A stretch of DNA of 21,914 nucleotides, from NCBI GenBank assembly GCA_023416415.1, contig JAEZHR010000250.1, forward strand, positions 1 to 21,914, in the 5' to 3' direction. This document shows, one piece after another, positions 1 through 9,664 of this stretch; the stretch's first letter is position 1; each line of letters begins with the position of its first letter. The stretch is from Pseudomonadota bacterium. GTDB taxonomy: Bacteria > Pseudomonadota > Gammaproteobacteria > Burkholderiales > Burkholderiaceae_D. Made by a program: the position numbers and the translations under genes. Below the pieces are notes generated by a model. That model did no database searches and was not told the origin of the DNA. It saw only the letters and a program-made list of their open reading frames with translations.

Positions 1-84
1 GAGATCAAGGAAGTCCTGGCTTCGCGTGGTCTGACGCTGGGGATGAAGCTGGAGAACTGGCCGCCGGCGGGTCTCGAAAAGTAA
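1..84 (+). CDS. rpoA: RNA polymerase alpha subunit, C-terminal end (partial)
   Basis: The window opens inside a reading frame of 27 codons that ends in TAA. The residues match the extreme C-terminus of the RNA polymerase alpha subunit: an IKEVLASRGLTLGMKLENWP stretch belonging to the last helix of the alpha C-terminal domain, then a short PAGLEK tail. This domain contacts UP-element DNA and activators. Only the end is present, so nothing can be said about the rest. rplQ follows 105 nt downstream, the usual order at the end of the alpha operon. Confidence 0.93.
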   Translation, partial: EIKEVLASRGLTLGMKLENWPPAGLEK

Positions 85-92
85 TACAATTC

Positions 93-117
93 GCCCTCCC
101 CTTAATCGGGGGAGGGC
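93..117 (+). promoter_or_regulatory. Stem-loop between rpoA and rplQ
   Basis: A perfect 9-bp inverted repeat (GCCCTCCCC at 93-101, GGGGAGGGC at 109-117) with a 7-nt loop starts 8 nt after the rpoA stop. It is followed by TTCAACCTT rather than a T-run, so it is a poor intrinsic terminator. It may act as a partial terminator, an RNA-processing site or a 3'-end stabiliser that sets rplQ expression relative to rpoA. The structure is seen; the role is inferred. Confidence 0.6.
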
Positions 118-189
118 TTCAACCTTACCGGCCCGCGGCATCCCGCCGATAGAAGAGCTGGACACAAACACGAAAGAAAGGAAAGTACC

Positions 190-585
190 ATGCGTCACCG
201 TCACGGACTCCGTAAGTTGAACCGCACTTCATCGCACCGCCTGGCGATGCTGCGCAACATGACCGTTTCTCTCCTGCGTCACGAAGCGATCAAGACCACG
301 TTGCCCAAGGCAAAGGAACTGCGTCGCGTTGTCGAGCCGATCATCACGCTGGGCAAGACCGATAACCTGTCCAACAAGCGTCTGGCTTTTTCGCGCCTGC
401 GTGATCGTGAAATCGTGCTCAAGCTGTTCAACGAACTCGGGCCGCGCTACGCGAACCGCAACGGCGGCTATCTGCGCATTCTGAAGATGGGCTTCCGCCA
501 GGGCGACAATGCACCGATGGCTTTCATTGAGCTGGTCGATCGTCCGGAGATCAGCGAGGAAGCGGAAGTGCCGGCCGCTGAGTAA
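190..585 (+). CDS. rplQ: 50S ribosomal protein L17
   Basis: 131 residues, the normal size of bacterial L17. The start [17 protein letters not shown] is the conserved, highly basic N-terminus of the family; further family-typical segments are the [18 protein letters not shown] stretch and the [10 protein letters not shown] block near residue 95. L17 is a structural protein of the large ribosomal subunit near the peptide exit tunnel. A purine-rich AAAGGAAAG lies just upstream of the ATG. The tail after about residue 118 is acidic and alanine-rich, as is common in proteobacterial L17. It is the last gene of the alpha operon here, because a strong terminator follows. Confidence 0.97.
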   Translation: MRHRHGLRKLNRTSSHRLAMLRNMTVSLLRHEAIKTTLPKAKELRRVVEPIITLGKTDNLSNKRLAFSRLRDREIVLKLFNELGPRYANRNGGYLRILKMGFRQGDNAPMAFIELVDRPEISEEAEVPAAE

Positions 586-621
586 GCGTGTCCACCGCCG
601 GCGACAGACCGGCCAGGAAAG

Positions 622-656
622 AATGCCAGTCAGTTTTACTGACTGGCATTTTTCAT
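622..656 (+). terminator. Intrinsic terminator after rplQ
   Basis: A perfect 12-bp stem (622-633 with 639-650), extendable by one T-A pair to leave a 3-nt loop, is followed by TTTCATTT. It lies 36 nt after the rplQ stop and 77 nt before the next gene. It should end the ribosomal-protein transcript and insulate the exporter operon from it. Confidence 0.9.
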
Positions 657-732
657 TTAGAGGGCAACATTCGCGGCGCATGGCTGGCGTGGGCATGCGT
701 GGCAAGATTGGGTTTTTCGGAGTCCTGCATTC

Positions 733-1665
733 ATGAAAGCTGATCCCATTCTGTCGGTCGCAGACCTGTACAAGTCGTACGGTGAGGGCGGTACACGCAT
801 TCGCGTGGTGGATGGCATTTCATTCTCGTTGCGGCGTGGGGAGTGTTTTGGCCTGCTGGGTCCGAACGGGGCCGGCAAGACGACGACGCTGCGTCTGTGT
901 CTGGGGCTGACGACGCCGGACCGTGGCGAAATTCGCCTCGTCGGGCTTCCCGTGCCCGGGCAGGCCCGGGCCGCGCGTGCGCGGGTCGGTGTCGTGCCGC
1001 AGTCCGACAATCTCGATCCCGATTTCACGGTGGCCGAGAATCTGCTGGTATTCGGTCGCTACTTCGGGCTGGACGATGCGACGATTGAGGCACGTATTCC
1101 CCACTTGCTGGAGTTTGCAAACTTGACCGCGAAGCGGGACGCGCGAATCAGCGAGCTCTCCGGGGGCATGCGACGGCGCCTCACACTGGCGCGTGCGCTG
1201 GTCAACGATCCCGACCTGATTTTCATGGACGAGCCGACCACCGGGCTGGACCCGCAGGCGCGTCACCTGATCTGGGAGCGGCTCAAGACTCTTCTTGCGC
1301 AGGGCAAGACCATCGTGCTCACCACGCATTTCATGGACGAGGCCGAGCGGCTGTGCGATCGGTTGGCTGTGATTGACCACGGGCGCATCATCGCCGAGGG
1401 CGCTCCGCGTGAACTGATCGTGCGCCACATCGAATCCGAAGTTATCGAGGTTTTTGGTGACCGTGCGCATGAATGGGCCGATTCAGCGGCGCGGCTCCGC
1501 GCGGTACGCATCGAAATCAGCGGCGAAACCGTATTCTGCTACGTGGACGATGCCGATCCCTTGCTTGATAGCCTGCGTGCAACGTCCGGCGTTCGTTACC
1601 TGCATCGTCCGGCTAACCTCGAGGATCTGTTTCTGAAGCTGACCGGGCGCGAGATGCGCGACTGA
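733..1665 (+). CDS. nodI: NodI-like ABC transporter ATP-binding protein
   Basis: 310 residues with a complete ABC ATPase core: Walker A GPNGAGKT (43-50), Q-loop Q90, signature LSGGM (142-146), Walker B LIFMDE (162-167), D-loop GLDPQ and H-loop H199. The C-terminal 90 residues carry the regulatory segment typical of the NodI/CcmA-like drug and polysaccharide exporter group, ending in an [12 protein letters not shown] motif. It should energise export through the permease encoded 1 nt downstream. GGAG at 719-722 precedes the ATG. NodI is named for lipochitooligosaccharide export in rhizobia, but close relatives occur in many non-nodulating betaproteobacteria, so the substrate is unknown. No convincing promoter was seen between the rplQ terminator and this gene. 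Confidence 0.88.
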   Translation: MKADPILSVADLYKSYGEGGTRIRVVDGISFSLRRGECFGLLGPNGAGKTTTLRLCLGLTTPDRGEIRLVGLPVPGQARAARARVGVVPQSDNLDPDFTVAENLLVFGRYFGLDDATIEARIPHLLEFANLTAKRDARISELSGGMRRRLTLARALVNDPDLIFMDEPTTGLDPQARHLIWERLKTLLAQGKTIVLTTHFMDEAERLCDRLAVIDHGRIIAEGAPRELIVRHIESEVIEVFGDRAHEWADSAARLRAVRIEISGETVFCYVDDADPLLDSLRATSGVRYLHRPANLEDLFLKLTGREMRD

Positions 1666-1666
1666 C

Positions 1667-2452
1667 ATGACGAACAAGGCTTACGCGGCTCCCGCATTCT
1701 CTCTGCGCTTCTGGCCGATCTGGCGCCGCAATTTCCTGGCCTGGAAAAAGCTGGCCGGGGCCAGCATACTCGGCAACATCGCCGAGCCGCTGATCACCTT
1801 GCTTGCCTTCGGCTACGGTCTCGGCAGCCTGTTGCGGGAGATCGACGGAGTACCTTACATTCATTACCTCGCGTCGGGCTCGATTTGCATGTCGGCCATG
1901 ATGGCCGCCTCCTTCGAGGCCTTGTACTCGGCTTTCTCTCGCATGCATGTCCAAAAGACATGGGAAGCATTGCTCAATGCACCGCTGAGCCTGGATGATG
2001 TGGTGCTGGCCGAGATGCTGTGGGCGGCAACCAAGGCAGTCCTTTCCGGTGCGGCGATACTTGTCGTGATCCTGGCGCTCGGGATCGGACGCCACCCGCA
2101 CGTCATGCTGATCTTGCCGCTGCTCTTCCTGATCGGCATGACCTTCGCGTCGCTCGGCCTGATCATCAATGCGCTCGCACGCAGCTACGACTTCTTCACC
2201 TATTACTTCACGCTCGTCCTCACCCCGATGATCTTTCTGTCGGGTGTCTACTATCCAGTCGACCAGCTGCCGGCCTGGCTGCAGTCCATCGCAGGCATGC
2301 TGCCGCTTGCTGCGGCAGTCAGTCTGGTGCGCCCGCTAGTACTGGGCGACTGGCCCGTGACCCCCTGGGCTGATGCTGGCATCTTGATTCTCTACTGTGC
2401 AGTGGGCTATTACCTCGCCACCGTCGTGACCCGCCGCCGGCTATTACAATGA
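1667..2452 (+). CDS. nodJ: NodJ-like ABC-2 type transporter permease
   Basis: 261 residues of an ABC-2 type inner-membrane permease. About six hydrophobic segments can be placed near residues 35-55, 68-88, 115-140, 146-168, 178-197 and 236-254. The loop before the last segment has the ABC-2 family pattern GVYYPVDQLPAWLQ (193-206). The gene starts 1 nt after the ATPase stop, so the two are almost certainly translationally coupled and form one exporter. Length and partner fit the NodJ family. The exported molecule cannot be read from the sequence; a hydrophobic or glycolipid-type substrate is only a family-based guess. Confidence 0.86.
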   Translation: MTNKAYAAPAFSLRFWPIWRRNFLAWKKLAGASILGNIAEPLITLLAFGYGLGSLLREIDGVPYIHYLASGSICMSAMMAASFEALYSAFSRMHVQKTWEALLNAPLSLDDVVLAEMLWAATKAVLSGAAILVVILALGIGRHPHVMLILPLLFLIGMTFASLGLIINALARSYDFFTYYFTLVLTPMIFLSGVYYPVDQLPAWLQSIAGMLPLAAAVSLVRPLVLGDWPVTPWADAGILILYCAVGYYLATVVTRRRLLQ

Positions 2453-2793
2453 CGCACATGAACGACATTCTGCTGGTATTGACGAATGTGCCCGACGATG
2501 ACGCGACGGGCGAGCATATTGCGCGCAGGCTCGTGGAAGCCAGGCTCGCTGCATGCGTGAACCTCCTGCCTGCGGGGCGGTCAATTTATCGCTGGCAAGG
2601 TGCCGTGGAGCAAGCACGCGAGGTGACCTTGCTGATCAAGACATCGGTACAGCGCTATTCGCAGGTCGAAGCCGCAATCAAATCCATGCACCCATACGAC
2701 GTTCCGGAAATCATTGCGTTGCCGGTTACGGCCGGATGGCCCGCCTATCTCGACTGGGTGGCGATGGAAACACAAAGGGATCTGAATGTATAA
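2449..2793 (+). CDS. cutA: CutA1-family divalent-ion tolerance protein
   Basis: 114 residues (111 if the second Met at 2458 is used) of the CutA1 family, small trimeric proteins with a ferredoxin-like fold linked to copper tolerance in E. coli. Family motifs are LAACVNLLPAGRSIYRWQG (33-51) and HPYDVPEIIALPV (81-93). The ATG overlaps the permease TGA in an ATGA arrangement, and the gene end overlaps dsbD by 8 nt. The cutA-dsbD pairing is common in proteobacteria. The biochemical role of CutA is unsettled, and the neighbour suggests a link to metal or thiol handling without proving it. Confidence 0.93.
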   Translation: MTHMNDILLVLTNVPDDDATGEHIARRLVEARLAACVNLLPAGRSIYRWQGAVEQAREVTLLIKTSVQRYSQVEAAIKSMHPYDVPEIIALPVTAGWPAYLDWVAMETQRDLNV

Positions 2794-4534
2794 GGCGCCT
2801 GCGGATCTGGCCGTACGAATCGTCACGGGGCTGCTGCTCGTGGCGAGTGCCTGTGCGCTGTTGCTGGCGACTCCGATGGCCCGCAGCCAAACCTTCCTCG
2901 AGCCGGAGCGGGCATTTCACTTCTCGGCGTACATGCTTGATGCAAACACCGCGGAAGTTCGGTTCCGGATTGCCGACGGCTACTACATGTATCGCGAACG
3001 GTTTGCCTTTTCCGTCGAAGGAGCACGACTGGGTGCGCCCCTGATACCCGCTGGCGAGGTCAAATACGACAAGACGTTCGAGAAAGACGTGGAAACCCAC
3101 CGCGGGACGCTTTCGATCCGACTCCCGGTGGAAGCCGCGAGCGCCTTCAGCCTGCATGTCACCAGCCAGGGCTGCTCCGACGAAGGCCTGTGCTATGCCC
3201 CCATAGAGTCCCAAGCCCGGCTCGATCCGGCTGTTATCGGCGTCGATGGCGCGGCAGCATCAGTCGCCGCGGACGGCGAAATGGGGCGCATCGAAGCCTC
3301 GCTTGCGAGTGGCCGGCTGATGGCCATCATTCCCTTGTTCGTCCTGCTTGGATTGGGCTTGTCGCTGACGCCCTGCGTGCTGCCCATGGTGCCCATTCTG
3401 TCCTCGATCATTCTCGGTGAAGGCACGCACGTGAGCCGAGCCCGCGGCTTCACGCTGTCGGTGGCCTATTCGCTGGGCATGGCGCTGGTGTATACCAGCC
3501 TCGGAGTGGCAGCCGGCTTGGCCGGCGAAGGCCTGGCTGCAGCGATGCAAAAGCCCTGGACGCTTGCTCTGTTCGCCGCACTGATGGTGCTGCTGGCGCT
3601 GTCGATGTTCAACGTCTATCAACTGCAAGTGCCCGCCGCGTTGCAGGCAAAGCTGATGCGGATCTCGGAGCGCCAGTCTGCGGGACGCATGGCAGGCGTG
3701 TTTGCCATGGGTGCCATTTCCGCACTGATCGTCGGCCCTTGCGTCGCTGCGCCGCTGGCTGGCGTGCTGATGTACATCAGCCAGACACGCGATGTGGTGA
3801 TCGGCGCGGCTGCCCTGTTCTCCATGGCGGTCGGCATGAGTGTGCCGCTGCTGCTGGTCGGCGTCTCCGCCGGAACGTTGTTGCCGCGCACCGGCGCCTG
3901 GATGGAGTCGGTGAAGTTCTTCTTTGGCGTGTTGATGCTGGCGCTGGCAGTATGGATCGTCGCTCCGGTCGTGCCCGGATGGAGCGTGATGCTGGCCTGG
4001 GGAGTGCTCGCGCTCGGCTACGGAATCTATCTGCTGCGCGGGCATGGGCGGTGGATGGCGAAGGTCGTCGCGCTGGCTTTTATTGCACTGGGGAGTGTCC
4101 AGTTCGTCGGTCTGGCGAGTGGCGGGCGCGATGCCCTGTCGCCGCTGGCGGCGCTGACGGGCCGTGAGCACAAGACGGAATTCGTGCGGGTGCATTCGAT
4201 CTCCGAACTGGATGCCATGCTGGCCAAGGCCAACGGACGCACCGTGATGCTGGATTTCTATGCCGACTGGTGCGTTTCCTGTATCGAGATGGAGAAATTC
4301 ACCTTCGGCGAGCCCAACGTGCGTGCGCATTTCGCGGACATGCTGCTGCTGCAGGCTGACGTAACCGCGAACAACGCGGACGACAAGGCACTGCTCAAAC
4401 GCTTCAAGCTGTTCGGCCCTCCGGGCATCATCTTCTTCGACGGGCAGGGCAGGGAAATTCCTGGCGCGCGAGTGATCGGCTTCCAGGATGCCGGGAAGTT
4501 CGGGCAAACCCTGGAGCTGGTGAAGGCACTTTGA
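2786..4534 (+). CDS. dsbD: Thiol:disulfide interchange protein DsbD
   Basis: 582 residues with the full three-part DsbD layout. A signal peptide (about 1-34, cleaved near ARS-QT) precedes a periplasmic immunoglobulin-like domain with the cysteine pair C130/C136 in SQGCSDEGLCYAP. The central eight-helix domain (about 178-440) has C197 in LTPCVLP and C319 in VGPCVAAP. The C-terminal thioredoxin domain has the active site WCVSC (C496, C499). DsbD passes electrons from cytoplasmic thioredoxin to periplasmic acceptors such as DsbC and the apocytochrome c reduction path. It overlaps cutA by 8 nt and is last in its operon. The nearby resB-ccsA genes are likely beneficiaries. No strong terminator was found in the 140 nt before the convergent hemB. 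Confidence 0.96.
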   Translation: MYKAPADLAVRIVTGLLLVASACALLLATPMARSQTFLEPERAFHFSAYMLDANTAEVRFRIADGYYMYRERFAFSVEGARLGAPLIPAGEVKYDKTFEKDVETHRGTLSIRLPVEAASAFSLHVTSQGCSDEGLCYAPIESQARLDPAVIGVDGAAASVAADGEMGRIEASLASGRLMAIIPLFVLLGLGLSLTPCVLPMVPILSSIILGEGTHVSRARGFTLSVAYSLGMALVYTSLGVAAGLAGEGLAAAMQKPWTLALFAALMVLLALSMFNVYQLQVPAALQAKLMRISERQSAGRMAGVFAMGAISALIVGPCVAAPLAGVLMYISQTRDVVIGAAALFSMAVGMSVPLLLVGVSAGTLLPRTGAWMESVKFFFGVLMLALAVWIVAPVVPGWSVMLAWGVLALGYGIYLLRGHGRWMAKVVALAFIALGSVQFVGLASGGRDALSPLAALTGREHKTEFVRVHSISELDAMLAKANGRTVMLDFYADWCVSCIEMEKFTFGEPNVRAHFADMLLLQADVTANNADDKALLKRFKLFGPPGIIFFDGQGREIPGARVIGFQDAGKFGQTLELVKAL

Positions 4535-4674
4535 GGCACGCTACGGTTTAGGGCTGTCAGTTCACTGCCGAGTTCACCTGGGAATCTGTGCGCGCAAGGC
4601 GCTCGTTGGAAATGGGCGGCACCAGCACCACCCATTCGTGCTCGACACAGATTGTTCTCCGATGCGACGGCGAC

Positions 4675-5874
<1,200 letters not shown>

Positions 5875-5885
5875 GTCCGGCGAGT

Positions 5886-6578
5886 TTACGATGCGGGGGC
5901 GGCAGCTGCCGTTGCCGGGGCCAGGCCCAGAAGCTCCTGTATGCAGCGGTCGGCTTCGTCGATGCCGGTGCGCTTGACGGCGGAGAACAGCTGCGCCGTG
6001 AAGGGGAAGGGCTGACCATGCTCGTCAACGTAACTGCCCAGCACCGTGCGTGCCAATCGCAAGGCATTGCTCGCTTCGCTACGATTGAGCTTGTCGGCCT
6101 TGGTCAACAGACAATGCACCGGTTTGCCAGTCGGCGCAAACCACTCCAGCATCTGCACGTCGAGATCGGTGAAGGGGCGGCGTGCATCCATGATCAGCAC
6201 AAGCGCGCACAATTGTTCGCGTGTTTGCACATAGTTGCCCAGCAGCTCGGTCCAGTGGCGCTTGGCCTCGCCCGGTACTTCGGCGTAGCCGTAGCCCGGC
6301 AGGTCCACCAGCAGCGCGCGTACCTCGTCGAGCCGGGTCGCGTCGTTGCGGTGCTGACCGACATGCGCGCCTCCGATCGAAAAATAGTTGATGTGTTGCG
6401 TGCGTCCGGGAGTGCGCGAGGCAAAGGCCAGTCGCTTCTGGTTGCACAGCACGTTGATCGCGCTCGACTTGCCCGCGTTTGAACGTCCGGCGAAGGCGAT
6501 TTCCGGAACGGAAAGACGCGGAAGGTCGCGCAGATGATTGACCGTGGTCAGGAAACGGGCTTGCCAGAGCAGTGACAT
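5886..6578 (-). CDS. ysxC: Ribosome biogenesis GTP-binding protein YsxC/EngB
   Basis: 230 residues of the EngB family of essential GTPases that assist assembly of the large ribosomal subunit. The GTPase motifs are in order: G1 GRSNAGKS (31-38), G2 region TPGRTQ (56-61), G3 DLPGYG (92-97), G4 TKAD (159-162) and G5 SAVK (199-202). The frame extends 29 codons further upstream, but family similarity starts at MSLLWQARF, so the ATG at 6578 is preferred. This start lacks a Shine-Dalgarno sequence; CACCTCCTCCC, the anti-Shine-Dalgarno sequence itself, lies immediately before it. The C-terminal tail is a low-complexity Ala/Pro stretch. Its neighbour cytochrome c4 is divergent, an arrangement also known from Pseudomonas. 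Confidence 0.93.
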   Translation of the reverse strand: MSLLWQARFLTTVNHLRDLPRLSVPEIAFAGRSNAGKSSAINVLCNQKRLAFASRTPGRTQHINYFSIGGAHVGQHRNDATRLDEVRALLVDLPGYGYAEVPGEAKRHWTELLGNYVQTREQLCALVLIMDARRPFTDLDVQMLEWFAPTGKPVHCLLTKADKLNRSEASNALRLARTVLGSYVDEHGQPFPFTAQLFSAVKRTGIDEADRCIQELLGLAPATAAAAPAS

Positions 6579-6675
6579 GGGAGGAGGTGCCGAGGGTGAT
6601 TCGAAGCGCGCAGGACGCCGGAGGGAGGTACCCGAGATGCCGGGCTTCCACTTTCCGCGCAACATCGAGCCCGGC

Positions 6676-6687
6676 TATTGTACAATA
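6676..6687. promoter_or_regulatory. Palindrome TATTGTACAATA in the divergent ysxC / cytochrome c4 region
   Basis: This 12-bp perfect palindrome sits in the 220 nt between the chosen starts of ysxC and the cytochrome gene. Each strand contains TACAAT, close to the sigma70 -10 consensus, so it could be a shared two-way -10 element or a small operator. No good -35 element is seen on either side. It does not fit the FNR consensus. Confidence 0.3.
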
Positions 6688-6798
6688 AGAAGTTATGTGC
6701 AGAGGTGCTGGCGCGCGTGTGGCGCATGGCCCGGCGAAAAGTGGCAAAAGCGCAGCAATAGAGCAGCAAAAGAATACTTACTTGTCTCAGGTGTTTGA

Positions 6799-7449
6799 AT
6801 GAAGCGTGCATTCCTTCCGTTGGTGAAATCCCTGTTTGCAGTCGTGCTGGGCATGACCGCAGTCGCTCATGCCCAAGATGCCGTCAAGGCCGATCCGGCT
6901 CGCGGCGAGGCGCTTTATACCAGCGGTGATGCCTCGCGCAACATCCTGGCTTGCGTGTCCTGTCATGGTGCGGCAGGCAGTTCCACGATCAGCCAGTATC
7001 CGACGCTGGCACGGCAGCACGGGCCCTACCTTTTCAAGCAGCTGAACGATTTCAAGTCCGGCAAGCGCGCCGACCCGGTGATGTCGCCGATTGCCAAGGG
7101 CATGACCGATGAGGACATCCGCAACGTCGCGGCCTATCTGGAAGCTCAGGAAATGAAGCCGGCGTCGGCCCGCAACAAGGACACGGTAGAGTTCGGCAAG
7201 ATGATTTATCGCTCTGGCATCCCGGAGAAGAAAGTCCCTGCCTGTGCGGCCTGCCACGGTCCGACCGGCAGCGGCATTCCTGCCCAGTATGCGCGGTTGG
7301 GTGGCCAGCATCAGGATTACACGGCGCAGCAACTGGTGAAATTCCGTGCCCGTGAGCGCGGCAACAGCGAGGAGATGGTCACCATCGCTCGCCGCATGAC
7401 GGACGATGAAATCAAGGCCGTGTCCGACTATATTGCCGGGCTGCGTTAA
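6799..7449 (+). CDS. Di-haem cytochrome c4
   Basis: 216 residues. A signal peptide (about 1-25, cleavage near AHA-QD) precedes two homologous cytochrome c domains, each with a haem-binding CXXCH: CVSCH (52-56) and CAACH (149-153). The likely axial methionines are M95 (DPVMSPIAKGM) and M193 (EEMVTIARRM), each followed by a TD(D)EI helix. Cytochrome c4 is a periplasmic, often membrane-attached electron carrier to terminal oxidases. An AGGTG 6 nt before the ATG is a modest ribosome binding site. A strong terminator follows. The product needs the haem-attachment system encoded immediately downstream. Confidence 0.94.
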   Translation: MKRAFLPLVKSLFAVVLGMTAVAHAQDAVKADPARGEALYTSGDASRNILACVSCHGAAGSSTISQYPTLARQHGPYLFKQLNDFKSGKRADPVMSPIAKGMTDEDIRNVAAYLEAQEMKPASARNKDTVEFGKMIYRSGIPEKKVPACAACHGPTGSGIPAQYARLGGQHQDYTAQQLVKFRARERGNSEEMVTIARRMTDDEIKAVSDYIAGLR

Positions 7450-7474
7450 TAGGCGAAAGCGACAAGAAATGGAG

Positions 7475-7500
7475 GGGGTGGCGTTAGCCACCCCTTTTTT
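7475..7500 (+). terminator. Intrinsic terminator after cytochrome c4
   Basis: An 8-bp stem (GGGGTGGC 7475-7482, GCCACCCC 7487-7494) with a GTTA loop is followed by six Ts. The next gene, resB, starts only 5 nt after the T-run, so the hairpin occupies the place of the resB ribosome binding site. Confidence 0.88.
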
Positions 7501-7505
7501 CATTG

Positions 7506-9647
7506 ATGAGCAAAAATAGCAATCTGATTACTCCCGCCGATACCTCTGGCCTTCAATTTCGTACGCGCCGGGCTTGGCTGGCGGAGGTCGTCGAGCTGAT
7601 TTCCTCGATGCGATTCGCCATCAGCCTGCTGACGCTGATCTCGATCGCCTCCGTGATCGGCACCGTGCTGCAGCAGAATCAGCCGATGCCGAATTACATA
7701 AACCAGTTCGGCCCGTTCTGGTTCGAACTCTTCGACAAGCTCAGCCTGTACGCGGTCTACTCGGCCTGGTGGTTCCTGCTGATCATGGCCTTTCTGGTGG
7801 TGTCCACGACCTTGTGCATCGTGCGCAACACGCCGAAGATGCTCAAGGACATGCGCAGCTGGCGCGAGCAGGTGCGCGAGCAGTCCTTGCGCAACTTCCA
7901 TCACAAGGCGGAATGGGGGGCGGACGTTCCCCCTGCATCATTGGTCGGGGACATCGCGCGCCGGATCGAGCACAGCGGTTACCGGCTCAAGCTCTTCCAA
8001 AAAGAGAGCGGAATTCTGATTTCGGCCAAGCGCGGTGCGGCCAACAAGTGGGGCTACATCCTCGCGCATGCAGCCATCGTCATCATCTGCGTTGGTGGTC
8101 TGCTGGACTCCGACCTGTCGATTCGCTTTCAGCATTGGTTCAACGGCAAGACCGCGTTTTCAGGCAGTGGCTTGATTTCGGAAATTCCCGACCAGCACCG
8201 CATCGGCGCAGGCAACCCATCCTTCCGTGCCAATGCATTCATTCCGGAAGGTGCGACCACCAATACGGCCATGATTCCCTTCCGCGACGGAGTCCTGGTG
8301 CAGGAACTGCCATATGCCATCGAACTGAAGAAGTTCCTGGTCGAGCACTATTCGAATGGCATGCCCAAGCTGTTCGCAAGTGAAGTGATCGTGCACGACG
8401 GCGAGCACAGCTTTCCGGCCCGAATCGAAGTCAATCACCCACTGATCTACAAGGGGCTGGCAATCTATCAGTCCAGTTTCGACGATGGGGGAAGCCGCCT
8501 GAAGCTGACCGGCTACTCGATGCGCGGCGGACGCAGTGCACCGTTCGAGATCAGCGGCGAGGTGGGATCGAGCACGCCTCTGGCAAGCACCAGCGGCGCC
8601 GAGTACACCATCGAATGGTCGGCATTCCGTCCGTTCAATGTGGAGAATATGGCGCAAGCCGGCCAGGACCTCCGCGCTGTCGATGCCGAAAAGGGCTTTG
8701 ACAATCGTATCGTTGCTGGCCTGCAGCGCCAGCTAGGGGCCCCGGTCCGCGGCAAGGATGGAGAAGACCTCCGCAACGTCGGCCCCAGCGTCCAGTACAA
8801 GGTGCGCGATCAGACAGGGCAGGCGCGCGAATATCACAACTACATGCTGCCGGTCGAGATCGACGGCCAGCGCGTATTCCTTTCCGGCATGCGCGAGAAT
8901 CCGAACGAAACGTTCCGCTATCTGCGCATCCCCGCGGACGACCAGGACTCGGTGGAGGACTGGATGCGACTGCGGGCTGCGGTGTTCGATCCGGAGCTGC
9001 GGGCCCAGGCGGCGAGCGAATATGCTCGCCGTGCCATACCGCAGGAGCGCGACGGGGCGGAGAAGCTGCGCGAACAGCTGGAGCAGTCGGCGTTGCGTGG
9101 CCTCGAGATTTTTGCCGGCGACGCTACCGCGTCTGGGTACATGGCCGTGAGCCGCTTCCTGGAGCGCATCACTCCTGCAGAGCAGGAAAAAGCTGCGGAA
9201 GTGTTCATGAAAATCCTGAACGGCAGCATGTGGGAATTGTGGCAAGCTGCGCGGACCCGGGCCGGGTTGGCGCCGGTGATCGAAGAGGAGCGCAATGCAC
9301 GATTCCTGCAAAGTGCGACCAACGCGATTTCCGATGCCGCCTTTTATGGGGCGCCGGTCTACCTGCGGCTACATGAGTTCGAGGAAATCAAGGCTTCCGT
9401 ATTGCAAGTCACGCGGTCGCCAGGCAAGTATGTCGTCTACTTCGGGTGCTTGCTGCTGACGCTGGGTGTGTTTGCGATGCTGTACATCCGCGATCGCCGC
9501 CTGTGGGTCTGGGTGAAGGCGAACGGTACAGGCGGAACCAGCGCATTGATGGCATTCAGCACCCAACGCAAGACACTCGATTTCGAGAAGGAATTCGAAG
9601 TGATCAAGGCGCGGCTGACTCAGCCCGGTACACGACAGCAGACGTAA
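7506..9647 (+). CDS. resB: Cytochrome c biogenesis protein ResB (CcsB), System II
   Basis: 713 residues, typical of the long betaproteobacterial ResB. Membrane segments lie near 33-57, 78-104 and 183-203, then a large periplasmic domain, then a last segment near 641-662. H188 in GYILAHAAIVII fits the haem-binding transmembrane histidine of the ResB half of fused CcsBA proteins. ResB and CcsA together move haem across the inner membrane and attach it to apocytochrome c. The ATG at 7506 is preferred; an in-frame TTG at 7503 is the other choice. Neither has a normal ribosome binding site, because the cytochrome c4 terminator ends 5 nt upstream. Confidence 0.94.
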   Translation: MSKNSNLITPADTSGLQFRTRRAWLAEVVELISSMRFAISLLTLISIASVIGTVLQQNQPMPNYINQFGPFWFELFDKLSLYAVYSAWWFLLIMAFLVVSTTLCIVRNTPKMLKDMRSWREQVREQSLRNFHHKAEWGADVPPASLVGDIARRIEHSGYRLKLFQKESGILISAKRGAANKWGYILAHAAIVIICVGGLLDSDLSIRFQHWFNGKTAFSGSGLISEIPDQHRIGAGNPSFRANAFIPEGATTNTAMIPFRDGVLVQELPYAIELKKFLVEHYSNGMPKLFASEVIVHDGEHSFPARIEVNHPLIYKGLAIYQSSFDDGGSRLKLTGYSMRGGRSAPFEISGEVGSSTPLASTSGAEYTIEWSAFRPFNVENMAQAGQDLRAVDAEKGFDNRIVAGLQRQLGAPVRGKDGEDLRNVGPSVQYKVRDQTGQAREYHNYMLPVEIDGQRVFLSGMRENPNETFRYLRIPADDQDSVEDWMRLRAAVFDPELRAQAASEYARRAIPQERDGAEKLREQLEQSALRGLEIFAGDATASGYMAVSRFLERITPAEQEKAAEVFMKILNGSMWELWQAARTRAGLAPVIEEERNARFLQSATNAISDAAFYGAPVYLRLHEFEEIKASVLQVTRSPGKYVVYFGCLLLTLGVFAMLYIRDRRLWVWVKANGTGGTSALMAFSTQRKTLDFEKEFEVIKARLTQPGTRQQT

Positions 9648-9664
9648 GCGTTCGGAGAATCAGG

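Noticed and set aside
733..2452. Rhizobium-type nodulation function for the NodIJ-like pair
   Set aside because: No nod synthesis genes nearby; this exporter family is widespread in non-symbiotic betaproteobacteria, so only general export is supported.
3260..4507. Antisense open frame of 415 codons opposite dsbD
   Set aside because: Low-complexity His/Gln/Arg composition typical of antisense frames in GC-rich DNA; dsbD has all its catalytic cysteines on the other strand.
4535..4674. Possible terminator between convergent dsbD and hemB
   Set aside because: The only repeat is a 6-bp stem (4611-4616 with 4631-4636) around a 14-nt loop with no T-run; too weak to call.
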